This document shows positions 50,947 to 59,571 of a stretch of DNA of 64,000 nt, piece by piece. A program made the position numbers and the translations under genes. The DNA comes from Bacillus_BD oryzisoli_A (GTDB taxonomy: Bacteria; Bacillota; Bacilli; Bacillales; Cytobacillaceae): NCBI RefSeq assembly GCF_043641075.1, contig NZ_JBHZRC010000006.1, forward strand, positions 192,509 through 256,508, read 5' to 3'. Within the stretch, counting starts at the first letter, position 1. Each line of letters begins with the position of its first letter. The notes beneath the pieces were generated by a model that was given only the letters and a program-made list of their open reading frames with translations, did not search any database and had not been told where the DNA came from.

Positions 50947-52524
50947 TTGAATTGCCTCCCTTCCTTCCAACTTTAGGATTCTCATTGATTTCACCGTCTA
51001 CCCTTTTGATATTTTGCGGATGTAATAGAGCCGGACGATTTCGCAGCCAGTCAAGTGGTGCCCGGATAAGAGAATCCTTAAATCCTTGGTAATTGCCAGG
51101 AGTCACAGGTGCCAAATAGGGTACACCAAATGAACGTAATGACAGCATATGATTCATAACAAACATCAATCCTGTAGCCAGACCTAATAACCCAAAGGCT
51201 CCTGATAAGAGAATCAATGGAAATCGCAGCATTCGAAAGGCTGTTGCCGCATTATAGGAGGGTGTTGCAAAGGAACCAATTGTTGACATTGCGATGATAA
51301 CCACTGTGATGGGACTAACAAATCCCGCCATTACAGCTGCTTGACCAATGACAAGAACGCCGACAATGGATAAGGCACCACCTACCTGTTGGGGCATTCG
51401 GACAGTAGCCTCTCGTAAAATCTCCATTGCTACCTCCATGAGGAATACCTCTACCACAACGGGAAAGGGAACACCGGCACGGCCACTTGCAGCAGCTACC
51501 ACAAACTTAGCCGGAATCATTTCAGGGTTATACGATAGAACCGTTATATAAAACGAAGAAAAGGTCAATGAGAAGATAAGAGCCATAAAACGGATCACAC
51601 GAGTGATTGATGTGATCAGCCATCGTTCATTGTAATCTTCACTCGTATGGTAAAACTGATTAAAAACAGATGGCACAATAAGACTTGAGGATGAACCATC
51701 TACTAAAATAGTAATTCGTCCTTCTAAAATATTACCCGCTGCTTTATCCGGACGCTCCGTATTTTGTACCTGCGGAAACGGAGAACGGGGATTATCCTGG
51801 ATAAACTGTTCAATATATCCCGCATCTAGAATTCGGTCAATTTTGATATCTTGAATTCTTTTTTTTACTTCCTCCAAAAGCTCCGGACTGACAATGTTAT
51901 CGATATAGCATAGTGCGACTCTCGTCTTCGTCCTCTCCCCCACTTCCATTGGTTCCACACGAAATTCAGGATTGGGAGGCGATAGCGTAATAGGGAAACA
52001 TTTGTAGTCAGCTGCTCAATAAAACCATCCCTCGGTCCTCTAATCACTCGTTCAGTCTCAGGCTGTTGTATTCCGCGCTTTTCTGGTTTATAGGAATCAA
52101 GTAGAAGGACATTCTTTTCCCCATCAATTAACACAACCGTAGCACCATGCAGCAGGCCGTCCTGAACGCTTTTCCAATCATCTGCTATGCTTCCACCACA
52201 ATGATATAGGACTTCGTCAAAAAACCATTGTGATAGTGACTGACTTTTCTCTTGCTGTTCAATGGCCTCTAACTCATCATGTTCCTGTAATGGCCGTATG
52301 ATATCGCGATTAATAATCTCCTTATCCGCTAAACTGTCAATATACACAACAGCTGCCGGACGTACCTTTCCTATAAGAAATTTCCTTATTGAAAAATCAA
52401 TATCGTTTTTTAATATTTTATTAAGATACTTAATATTATCCTCAATACTCGTATTAATTCTTTTCGTTTCACTCGTTAGATGATCTTCCTGATTAGATTG
52501 CTTCTTTTTTTGCCAAAATGACAT
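50936..52524 (-). pseudogene. GerA-type germinant receptor A subunit with a one-base frameshift
   Basis: Two overlapping frames, 51865-52524 and 50936-51958, together encode one GerAA-family protein of about 529 aa. The first ends its homologous part at GPRDGFIEQLTTNVSLLRYRLP, the second takes over at PNPEFRVEPMEVGERTKTRVALCYI, which is the family's next motif. Near the GGG at 51974-51976 one base is missing relative to the frame needed. GGGAGG precedes the start at 52524. Later motifs (PRSPFPQ, ILVDGSSSSLIVPSVF, GSFATPSYN) are intact. Either a sequencing error in the assembly or a recent mutation inactivating the receptor; programmed frameshifting is less likely. Confidence 0.9.
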
Positions 52525-52609
52525 CTAATCCCTCCCTTCGAGTTCACGGAAAGCGAACATTAATCTTAGTATCTCAATCTCTATTTTTTACATGCATGAA
52601 AAACAAAAA

Positions 52610-52634
52610 AAAGATACTTTCTATAAGTATCTTT
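52610..52634 (-). terminator. Terminator of the GAF-XRE operon
   Basis: AAAGATACTT and AAGTATCTTT are perfect 10-bp arms with a 5-nt loop; eight T residues follow on the minus strand. It separates this operon from gerA and touches the XRE stop codon. Confidence 0.88.
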
Positions 52635-52998
52635 AACTCTCCTTACGGTATGACAGGTCTGTATACTTCCTAGCAGCATCCTCTAGTACATTCTCAAGCA
52701 GGCTGAGAACTTCACCTGGAATCTCCATTCCATCCCAATGAAGACCTTTTTTACCGCAAATCTCTCTTAAACGAATATGCATCGATTCTTCCGCATTCCG
52801 TTCATCCGTTAAACCAAGGATATAATCAACTGAAACACCGTACAATTTCGAGAAGCTTTTAAGCTTTTCAAGTGGCGGCTGGCGGTATTTTGATTCATAT
52901 GAAGCGTAGCTCGATTTTTTTACCCCAATCATCCTGCCAACCTCCTCCATCGTGTATCCCTGCTCCAGCCTCAATTCTCGTAAACGGTTATGATACAT
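52633..52998 (-). CDS. XRE-family transcriptional regulator
   Basis: A 121-aa regulator with an N-terminal Cro/CI-type helix-turn-helix (about 1-62): LRELRLEQGYTMEEVGRMIGVKKSSYASYESKYRQPPLEKLKSFSKLYGVSVDYILG. The C-terminal half (HIRLREICGKKGLHWDGMEIPGEVLSLLENVLEDAARKY) resembles Bacillus helix-turn-helix proteins of the YobD/YgzD sort. The ATG at 52998 follows GAGGAG. It lies 30 bp after the GAF gene, so the two may form a sensor-regulator pair. Confidence 0.88.
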   Translation of the reverse strand: MYHNRLRELRLEQGYTMEEVGRMIGVKKSSYASYESKYRQPPLEKLKSFSKLYGVSVDYILGLTDERNAEESMHIRLREICGKKGLHWDGMEIPGEVLSLLENVLEDAARKYTDLSYRKES

Positions 52999-53028
52999 AC
53001 TCTCATCTTCTCCTCTTTCAACCAATGT

Positions 53029-53664
53029 CTATTCTGCAATTTGCTCAGCCATGTAATAAATAGCTTCCTGATACTGAGTTATCTTCTTTTGTACAAGGGC
53101 TATTTCTTCCTTTTTTACCCCTCTTTGTGTTCTATGGTAAATAGCGAAGGTTCCAATCACATCATCCTCTCGAAAAAAAGGGATGGACCATCCTGTTTGA
53201 AATCCGTATCTAGTAAAATGCTCTCGAAATGGACCCCATAGCGGACTTGATTGAATGTCTGTCACAACGACCTCTCGGTTATGGACAGCTGCTCCACATG
53301 ACCCGCATGTTTCTCCAAATGCTCTTTTTTCGTTAATGTCATTAAAAAAGTCAAAAAATTCTACAGGAAAATTTGGTGCGGCTCCATGATAAATTTTATT
53401 TTCCTTTTGACAATAAAATAGCATGGTTACATGCCCATCCGGAATTGCTTTTTCTAGATCTAAGCAAAGCTTACCTAACTCCATTTTCATATTAATTACT
53501 TGAAACTCATTCTCAGAAATCACTTGGTTAACAAGTGCATCCAGATGGACTCGAATATTTTCTTCATTTTGAGCTAATAAGGGATTAATTTTTTGCAAAA
53601 GAGCTTTTATTCTTTTATTTGCTGCATATTGTTTCATGTAAACAACGATATCTTTATTCCGCAT
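53029..53664 (-). CDS. GAF-domain protein
   Basis: A 211-aa soluble protein. A helical N terminus (about 1-70, ANKRIKALLQKINPLLAQNEENIRVHLDALVNQVI) is followed by a GAF domain (about 75-205): AIPDGHVTMLFYCQKENKIYHGAAPNFP, RAFGETCGSCGAAVHNREVVVTDIQSSPLWGPFREHF, and GWSIPFFREDDVIGTFAIYHRTQRG. The CGSCG pair may bind a metal or be redox active, as in light-independent GAF sensors with NO or oxygen roles. No output domain, so it may signal to the XRE protein downstream. The ATG at 53664 has GGAGG at 5 nt; an ATG four codons upstream is possible. Confidence 0.85.
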   Translation of the reverse strand: MRNKDIVVYMKQYAANKRIKALLQKINPLLAQNEENIRVHLDALVNQVISENEFQVINMKMELGKLCLDLEKAIPDGHVTMLFYCQKENKIYHGAAPNFPVEFFDFFNDINEKRAFGETCGSCGAAVHNREVVVTDIQSSPLWGPFREHFTRYGFQTGWSIPFFREDDVIGTFAIYHRTQRGVKKEEIALVQKKITQYQEAIYYMAEQIAE

Positions 53665-53727
53665 TCTCTCCTCCATTTTTCCATTTTATCCTTTATGGAG
53701 GCAAAAAAACCTAAATACAAACAAAAA

Positions 53728-53762
53728 AACACTTATCCTTGTTAAACTTTCGGATTAGTGTT
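53728..53762 (-). terminator. Terminator after the DUF6544-like gene
   Basis: AACACTTATCC and GGATTAGTGTT pair with one mismatch; a T-run follows on the minus strand. Between it and 53900 a 32-codon frame exists, which I do not call a gene. Confidence 0.7.
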
Positions 53763-53899
53763 TGTTCACTTGTTCACGCCTTTAACGTCTGAATTATTTT
53801 TTCTAAGAAATCAATTTGAAGCTTGTATTGGTCGGCCATATTTTGAAAGGTTATTCTTGATAACTCATTCATCTCCATAAGCAAAAAAGAACAGGCGTA

Positions 53900-55006
53900 T
53901 TACCTGTCCCCTTTCCCCAAATTATACTGATAATCATAAATTTCTAGTGTATACCAAGTAAATTTCCCTTCCTCAAGCATCCAAGATATATCGATTTTTG
54001 CAGGTATTTTTATTCCGTTCATTATTTCATAATCCTGTATTTCCCCGATACATTCCATTCGTTTAGCCTTTTCATCAGAATCCTTGTATCGCAGTGCACT
54101 TATTTTTACCAATTCTCCCTGATTATTAAAATGAAAAATGGCCGACCCCGAAATACCCTTGTAGGTCATTGCCGCTTTCGCCGTTTTTTCATCCATTTCT
54201 TCCCATGTAATGTAAGGCTGAAGTGCTGCAGATGGATATATTGGCAATTCAAGCAAATATCGCTGTAAAGAAGATTCATCCACTTTTTTATTACCTGCTA
54301 CATTTACAACTGGGATTAGGGATCCAATTTTCATGGTCATTGTACCATTCCCCTCTTGAAACCGATCCTTTCCTGCTACATGAACAAACGGCAGCATTTT
54401 CATATCAACCTTCCAAATAAATCCTGGTTCTTCAATCCTAACGTATTGCTCGGCTTCAGCACGATACCATTCCTTCTGGTCCGTTTTTAATTTCATCTGC
54501 CCCCTTTGTTTCAGGTAGACGGTCTTCATCTCTTCTTTGCCTACTATTCCAGTCTGGTGCAGCCACTTTTGAACAATGCTTGGCAATGAATTAAGCTCCT
54601 GTTCAGAAATATACTTCGTTTGTTCCATACTTACTTCTGACAAGAATTGTTGAATCTCCTTATTTGCCTGCTGATGAAATTGCCACGATCCATACCCAGC
54701 TAACGTGACGATAAGTATCATGATGTTTGCGATTGTACCAACTTTCGCATCCTGCCAAGAGAAACTAATGACCGTTTGTGAAAGCAAAATAGCAAGCAGT
54801 GAAGGCATCCACCACCAGTTTTTATTAGTCATAAATAACAGGACACTAAATAAAAAGGAAATCGCAGTAACCAGCCAAAGGATGCCGATTGGCTTTGATA
54901 TGGCTAATTTTAATTGATTCAGCTCCGCAAAATGAAAAGCCTTTAAAAACCCTAATGAATGAATCAGCCCATGAACCATGACAACAAACACAAACACAAT
55001 CCTCAT
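53900..55006 (-). CDS. DUF6544-like membrane protein
   Basis: A 368-aa protein with four to five N-terminal membrane segments (about 3-20, 38-60, 66-82, 88-104). A long external or cytosolic domain follows with YRAEAEQYVRIEEPGFIWKVDMKMLPFVHVAGKDRFQEGNGTMTMKI, SSLQRYLLELPIYPSAALQPYITWEEMD and a C-terminal beta-rich part MNGIKIPAKIDISWMLEEGKFTWYTLEIYDYQY. This matches the DUF6544 family, of unknown function, whose domain resembles LolA-like lipid-binding folds. The ATG at 55006 follows GGGTGG. Single gene. Confidence 0.75.
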   Translation of the reverse strand: MRIVFVFVVMVHGLIHSLGFLKAFHFAELNQLKLAISKPIGILWLVTAISFLFSVLLFMTNKNWWWMPSLLAILLSQTVISFSWQDAKVGTIANIMILIVTLAGYGSWQFHQQANKEIQQFLSEVSMEQTKYISEQELNSLPSIVQKWLHQTGIVGKEEMKTVYLKQRGQMKLKTDQKEWYRAEAEQYVRIEEPGFIWKVDMKMLPFVHVAGKDRFQEGNGTMTMKIGSLIPVVNVAGNKKVDESSLQRYLLELPIYPSAALQPYITWEEMDEKTAKAAMTYKGISGSAIFHFNNQGELVKISALRYKDSDEKAKRMECIGEIQDYEIMNGIKIPAKIDISWMLEEGKFTWYTLEIYDYQYNLGKGDR

Positions 55007-55088
55007 CACCCTGCCACCCTTCTATCCCTAAACTACTCCCTACTTCCATTTTATACCTATAATAGATAGAGTCATAGGAGATAAGTTA

Positions 55089-55112
55089 CAGAGGGACGGT
55101 TCTTTTGCTTCC
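55089..55112. repeat. GGTTCT-family half element
   Basis: CAGAGGGACGGTTCTTTTGC then TTCC. It has the core and right arm but lacks the left GGAAGCA arm. Confidence 0.7.
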
Positions 55113-55136
55113 TTTTTCAAAACCTTCACAACTAAA

Positions 55137-55163
55137 AAACGCATATCTTATAGACATGCGTTT
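55137..55163 (-). terminator. Terminator of the hydroxyacid dehydrogenase gene
   Basis: AAACGCAT and ATGCGTTT form an 8-bp stem followed by a T-run on the minus strand, 12 bp beyond the stop. Confidence 0.8.
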
Positions 55164-55174
55164 CCATCTTATCA

Positions 55175-56152
55175 TTATTTGAACACCATGGGATTTACCG
55201 GATGCTGAGGTATCTTCCCCTGTAACCCTTCGATCAGCTGTTTCGCTGCTAAATGGGCCATGGCTAATCTTGTTTTGACACTGGCACTTCCGATATGCGG
55301 TAGGGCGACAACGTTAGACAGTGTCAATAAAGGATGATCCAGTGAAATAGGCTCCTGTTGAAAGACATCTAAACCAGCAGCTAAAATTTGCCCGTTCTTC
55401 AAGGCTGTATACAATGCAGCCTCATTCACCACCTCACCACGTGCGGTGTTGATTAAAATGGCTGTTTTCTTCATAAGTCCTAATTCTTTCTCATCTATCA
55501 AATGCTTCGTTTCCTCGGTTAAAGGCGTTAAGATACAGACAAAATCCGATTCCTTCAATAACGTTTCCATATCCGTAAAAACCGCACCTAGCTCTTTTTC
55601 AGCCTCTTCCTTGCGACTACGATTATAGTACAACACATTCATATTAAAACCCTTAGCTCTTCTAGCCAATGCCTGGCCGATATTTCCAAAGCCGATAATT
55701 CCCATTGTGGCACCATAAATATCTTGACCCGTCAACAGCAAGGGAGACCAGGTTTTCCATTGGCCTGACCGTAAATAATCAGAAGCCTCTATTAATCTTC
55801 TAGAAGCAGCCATTAAAAGAGCAAATGTAAGGTCTGCAGTCGTTTCTGTTAATACGCCAGGTGTATGAGCTACCATTATATTCCGCTTCGTTGCCGCTGC
55901 AATATCTATGTTATTATAGCCAACCGCCATTGTACTGATGACTTTTAGTTTTTCAGCCTGCTCTAGTAAGTTCTCATCAATGGTTTCTGTTACCGTCGAG
56001 AATAAACCGTCAGCTTCTTTGATTTCTTCCTTCAATATCTCATATGGGACTGCTGTGTCCTCATCCTCCCACATCGAAACATGGAAATGCTCCTCCAGTC
56101 TTTCTACTACTTCATCCGGTAATTTTCTTGTTATGTATACTTTCGCGTTCAT
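55175..56152 (-). CDS. D-2-hydroxyacid dehydrogenase, glyoxylate/hydroxypyruvate reductase type
   Basis: A 325-aa NAD(P)-dependent enzyme of the GyaR/GhrB group. Catalytic domain N terminus KVYITRKLPDEVVERL; the substrate loop AVGYNNIDIAAATKRNIMVAHTPGVLTETTADLTFALLMAASRR is typical. Cofactor motif GFGNIGQALARRAKGF and YNRSR suggest NADPH. The catalytic Arg is in NTARGEVVNE, the Glu in DVFQQEPIS and the His in ALPHIGSAS. It would reduce glyoxylate or hydroxypyruvate. Single gene with own terminator. Confidence 0.93.
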   Translation of the reverse strand: MNAKVYITRKLPDEVVERLEEHFHVSMWEDEDTAVPYEILKEEIKEADGLFSTVTETIDENLLEQAEKLKVISTMAVGYNNIDIAAATKRNIMVAHTPGVLTETTADLTFALLMAASRRLIEASDYLRSGQWKTWSPLLLTGQDIYGATMGIIGFGNIGQALARRAKGFNMNVLYYNRSRKEEAEKELGAVFTDMETLLKESDFVCILTPLTEETKHLIDEKELGLMKKTAILINTARGEVVNEAALYTALKNGQILAAGLDVFQQEPISLDHPLLTLSNVVALPHIGSASVKTRLAMAHLAAKQLIEGLQGKIPQHPVNPMVFK

Positions 56153-56236
56153 GTTTCAACCCCTCTTAGTCAAAATACCTGCCTATAGATGATTGTACCA
56201 AGCGAAAGCCCCGGACAACACCATTTTGAGATTAAG

Positions 56237-56279
56237 AAAAGGACAGGCTGCACATGTATTAAATGCCACCTGTCCTTTT
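56237..56279 (-). terminator. Terminator of the VWA lipoprotein gene
   Basis: AAAAGGACAGG and CCTGTCCTTTT are perfect 11-bp arms with T-runs on both sides; 5 bp beyond the stop. Confidence 0.85.
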
Positions 56280-56283
56280 TGTA

Positions 56284-57699
56284 TTAAAAATTATTATTAT
56301 ACGTCTCGTCTATTTCACTTTTAGTACTGTTATAGGTTTCTTCAATTGTTTTAAATTTCGCAGTATAGAGCTCATCCTTCTCCCTATACATTGTGTTATA
56401 AAAGTTCTCCAAGTCCTCAAATACTATATTATAAACCTCCTGATCAAGGTCCTGCGTCTTATTCAAATCCATTAATGTCTGTTTGGCATGACGAAGGAAT
56501 AGCATAAGTCTATCCACTGTTTGTTCATTTAAGTCCATCAGGCGCTGTTTATCTTCCATTAATTGATCAATTGCTTCACTAGTATTTTGTCTATGCCAAT
56601 CAATCCATTGCTGAATGGAGTTGTTTGATTCCTGAAATTCCTTATCAAGCTCCTGTTGATTTTTCACATTAATATAGCGGCCTTCAGCACTCTCAGCTAT
56701 TTTTTGCAGTTCATTCGCATCCTCTGATTGTACAGCAAGCCCAATTACATTTATGATAGGGTTGATATTTGAGTCAGCAAGCTGCTTTGCTGCTTCCACC
56801 GGATTCCCATCACATGTCTCTTTACCATCTGAAACAAGATAAATGACATTCGTCGACTCCTCATTACTCTCGACTGCCAGTTTTTCACCGACCTGTGTAA
56901 GTGATGCCGCCATTGATGTCCATCCGCTTGGAGCAATAGATTCTAATTCTGTCGCAAAAATGTCTGCATCATAAGTGGAAAGCGGGTAGATTTCCTCGAT
57001 GCTGCTGCATGAAAGTTTCTTATCTGCTTCAGAACCTGTCCCCTTGTGTCCATAGATTGTTAAAGAAACTTTTGCTTTGTCAGGCAGGTTTGAAGCAAAA
57101 TCCTCAATAGACTCTTTTGCCATTTCCATTAGGGTCTTCCCATCCTGTACATTCTTCATCGAACCCGATGCATCTAAGATAATCGCAATCTGAATATTTT
57201 CCTTCAGCTCTCTTCCATTTAATTTTATATTAGAAGTCGACTCTACATCTTCTAAATTTATTTTTCCACGTGGAGTATAGGTTGACATTGAAGGCAGCTC
57301 TGGAAAATAGGTCTCGGCAACAAATCGTTTGATTTGATCCGCCTTCTCTTCCTTGCTGGCATCCCCCTTAATTACAGTTTGTAATGTTTCAACCGCTGCG
57401 GCCTCCTCCTCTTTCGTCAAATGGTCATGTTCAATTTTCTCCCACCATATTCCTTTTTGAATATTTTCTGCCACCGCTAGCGAAGCTGGAAAAGAAAATC
57501 CTTCCTTACTCCTTTGAAATGCATCCGGCCAAAGCACTTGCTCCTTATCTACAGTGTCTTCTGCTGCTTTCTCATGATCCTTTGAGGATTCCACCGTTTC
57601 CTCAACCACTTTTGTTTTCTCGACTGGAATGTCAGACTTAATGCACCCAGCTAATATCACTACTAGCAGGAGCATCATCACTCCATATAACCTTTTCAA
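56284..57699 (-). CDS. VWA-domain lipoprotein, YwmC/YwmD-like
   Basis: A 471-aa exported lipoprotein with lipobox LAGC near residue 17. A VWA domain occupies about 170-365: MIDAS motif IAIILDASGSMKNVQDGKT, then SGWTSMAASL and LVSDGKETCDG, all metal-binding residues present. A long helical C-terminal part (QWIDWHRQNTSEAIDQLMEDKQRLMDLNEQTVDRLMLF onwards) may be a coiled coil. Similar Bacillus proteins bind partners at the cell surface; function unknown. It starts AUG near an AGGGCGGG ribosome site. Confidence 0.88.
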   Translation of the reverse strand: MKRLYGVMMLLLVVILAGCIKSDIPVEKTKVVEETVESSKDHEKAAEDTVDKEQVLWPDAFQRSKEGFSFPASLAVAENIQKGIWWEKIEHDHLTKEEEAAAVETLQTVIKGDASKEEKADQIKRFVAETYFPELPSMSTYTPRGKINLEDVESTSNIKLNGRELKENIQIAIILDASGSMKNVQDGKTLMEMAKESIEDFASNLPDKAKVSLTIYGHKGTGSEADKKLSCSSIEEIYPLSTYDADIFATELESIAPSGWTSMAASLTQVGEKLAVESNEESTNVIYLVSDGKETCDGNPVEAAKQLADSNINPIINVIGLAVQSEDANELQKIAESAEGRYINVKNQQELDKEFQESNNSIQQWIDWHRQNTSEAIDQLMEDKQRLMDLNEQTVDRLMLFLRHAKQTLMDLNKTQDLDQEVYNIVFEDLENFYNTMYREKDELYTAKFKTIEETYNSTKSEIDETYNNNF

Positions 57700-57914
57700 A
57701 AATATCCCGCCCTTTTCTATTTTTCTGTACTATTAATACTACAGTAATAAATAGAAGAACGGTTTATTTTAACGTAAAAACAGTATGATAGTCCTTCAAC
57801 TCTCCATTTACCAGTTAGTAACGTATGATTGAATGGTAAATTTTGTTATATACCACAAGCATTTGCTCCTACCTTTTTCTTAAACAATGCTATTAAGAGA
57901 GTAGAAGCTTGAGC

Positions 57915-58832
57915 CTAACCCTCTGCCTTTTTTTGTGTATCTTGCTTCAAGTTTATCATTGGCCATTTATTTCTAATATGAAGTATACCTGCTGCAAGTG
58001 CTGTCCCAAGCCAAATGAGTAAGAAAATTGCCGTAAGAATGGGGAATATTGAAAGTTCAAATACTGTCCGGCCAAGTGCTGTTTGAAAACCAATGAAAAG
58101 GATTGAAATCATCCAGGCTAAGCTTCCATAATGAACAAGCCTTTTTTTATTTTTCTCATGTACCTGTGCTTTTTCGACTAACCATGCAGGGATTATTAAT
58201 GTCTGCAAGGCATGAAATCCTATTCCATGAAGCAAAATGAAATTTCCAGAATCCCCGATATAACGGTCCTGCAGCGTTATCATCGACACACCTGCTGCAT
58301 TTGCTAACAATATTGAAAGAAAGGCATAACGAGTACCTAATAGAAGCCAGGGACGTTCAAAAGGCGTTTTTATACGAAAAAATTGAATCATCAACATCAG
58401 ACCTAAGATGACAATTGTAAGTGATACAAGAGCAAACACAAGTCCGGCAATTTGATCACCTACAGCTGCTGATTGAGAAAATCGCGGATTAAGTCCCCGA
58501 ACATTTTGAATGGTCTCGATACTATAGCTGTATAGACTGGCTATAACAAAGCTCCAACGAACAAATTTCCTTTTTCGATTACTCAACCGTGCCAATGGTA
58601 ATATCGCAGCAATCGAAAGGATAAAGCACCCGATAGCAGCATTAAAGGAAAAAACATCTTCTAAACTGCCTTCAGGTAAAACGATAGGGCCTCGAGCAAA
58701 AATGACTATTTTAATGAAGAAAGCAAGAATAAACCCCATGATGCCAGTAATCACAAGTGCTTTTTCACCTTTAAATAGCTTGATGGACCGTTCCGAAAAA
58801 GTCATATAATTAGAATCTACTTTCATTGACAT
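57915..58832 (-). CDS. Hypothetical membrane protein, 305 aa, TetR-linked
   Basis: An unrecognised integral membrane protein with seven to eight segments. It contains VLPEGSLEDVFSFNAAIGCFILSIAAILPLARLS, then YSYSIETIQNVRGLNPRFSQ and ILLHGIGFHALQTLIIPAW. The His pair in the last motif could bind haem or metal. Ribosome site GAGGTG is 4-6 nt before the ATG. It lies 97 bp after a TetR gene on the same strand and has its own copy of the operator-like motif (58857), so it is probably that regulator's main target. Confidence 0.7.
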   Translation of the reverse strand: MSMKVDSNYMTFSERSIKLFKGEKALVITGIMGFILAFFIKIVIFARGPIVLPEGSLEDVFSFNAAIGCFILSIAAILPLARLSNRKRKFVRWSFVIASLYSYSIETIQNVRGLNPRFSQSAAVGDQIAGLVFALVSLTIVILGLMLMIQFFRIKTPFERPWLLLGTRYAFLSILLANAAGVSMITLQDRYIGDSGNFILLHGIGFHALQTLIIPAWLVEKAQVHEKNKKRLVHYGSLAWMISILFIGFQTALGRTVFELSIFPILTAIFLLIWLGTALAAGILHIRNKWPMINLKQDTQKKAEG

Positions 58833-58856
58833 GTGTCACCTCTTCTTCCTTTTTCA

Positions 58857-58884
58857 TTTATTTATTTATCAATCAATAAATAAT
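58857..58884 (-). promoter_or_regulatory. Operator-like motif before the membrane protein gene
   Basis: The sequence contains TTATTTATTTATCAAT followed by AATAAATAA, matching the minus strand of 59468-59492 in front of the TetR gene over 16 nt. The arms TTATTTAT/AATAAATAA make an imperfect palindrome. Confidence 0.6.
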
Positions 58885-58928
58885 CGTTCTAAAAAAAGAA
58901 AGTTTTGTAACTCCCTTTTTTAGACAAA

Positions 58929-59447
58929 TTAGCAATTCATATTTTCTCCGTAAATCAATTCTGGTATTTCTAGTACTTCCGCCAGCGTAATAAGCAGTCC
59001 CGTACCAATAAAACGAGCAGCTTCTACTTTGGCATTTGGAACCCCTGCTCGATCCATTTTCATGGTTAAGGATTCAAACATCTTACGATACAGCTTACGA
59101 GAATGCTCCCGAATCCCAGGTTCAGAAATTGTATGAGCCTGCATCACCATCAATACCTCAGCACGGTGTGTTTGAATAATTTCAGCAAACCCCCGCCCCA
59201 TTGTTTCCAATAGCTGATCCGCAGGCGCCTCCACTTTCACAAAAGTATCATAAACCCTTCCAAATGCACGATCAATGACAACCTTGAACAGCTCTTCCTT
59301 ATTCTCAAAAAAATGAAACACATAGGGCTGCGTCACTCCAGCAGCTTTTGCCACCATCGCTGTTGTGGCTTTATAATACCCCCTTTCCGCAAAAACTCTT
59401 ACAGCACTCTCGATAATTAGTTCTTTTTTGTCTTCCTTTGCTGCCAC
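58929..59447 (-). CDS. TetR-family repressor
   Basis: A 172-aa regulator. The helix-turn-helix (about 5-55) is AKEDKKELIIESAVRVFAERGYYKATTAMVAKAAGVTQPYVFHFFENKEELF. The C-terminal ligand domain includes HRAEVLMVMQAHTISEPGIREHSRKLYRKMFESL. The GTG start at 59447 has AGGA 9 nt upstream; an ATG nine nt earlier is too close to it. Palindromes at 59468 and 58857 suggest autoregulation and control of the following membrane protein. Ligand unknown. Confidence 0.88.
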   Translation of the reverse strand: MAAKEDKKELIIESAVRVFAERGYYKATTAMVAKAAGVTQPYVFHFFENKEELFKVVIDRAFGRVYDTFVKVEAPADQLLETMGRGFAEIIQTHRAEVLMVMQAHTISEPGIREHSRKLYRKMFESLTMKMDRAGVPNAKVEAARFIGTGLLITLAEVLEIPELIYGENMNC

Positions 59448-59467
59448 GATTATCATTCCTACTATAA

Positions 59468-59516
59468 ATTTATTTATTGATAAATAAATAATATTCAGTC
59501 TAATTATTTTTGTCAA
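59468..59516 (-). promoter_or_regulatory. TetR gene promoter with palindromic operator
   Basis: On the minus strand TTGACA (59511-59516), 17 nt, TATTAT (59488-59493) is a strong sigma-A promoter. The operator (59468-59492), with core TTATTTATTGATAAATAAAT, covers the -10 and start point. Confidence 0.72.
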
Positions 59517-59571
59517 GGTAAAAATACAAACGTACATCTTTTTACCACTAAATGAAATGCTTGGATATTAT

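Noticed and set aside
53776..53874. 32-codon frame beginning MNELSRITFQNMADQYKLQI
   Set aside because: Plausible peptide composition but no convincing ribosome site; too short to support.
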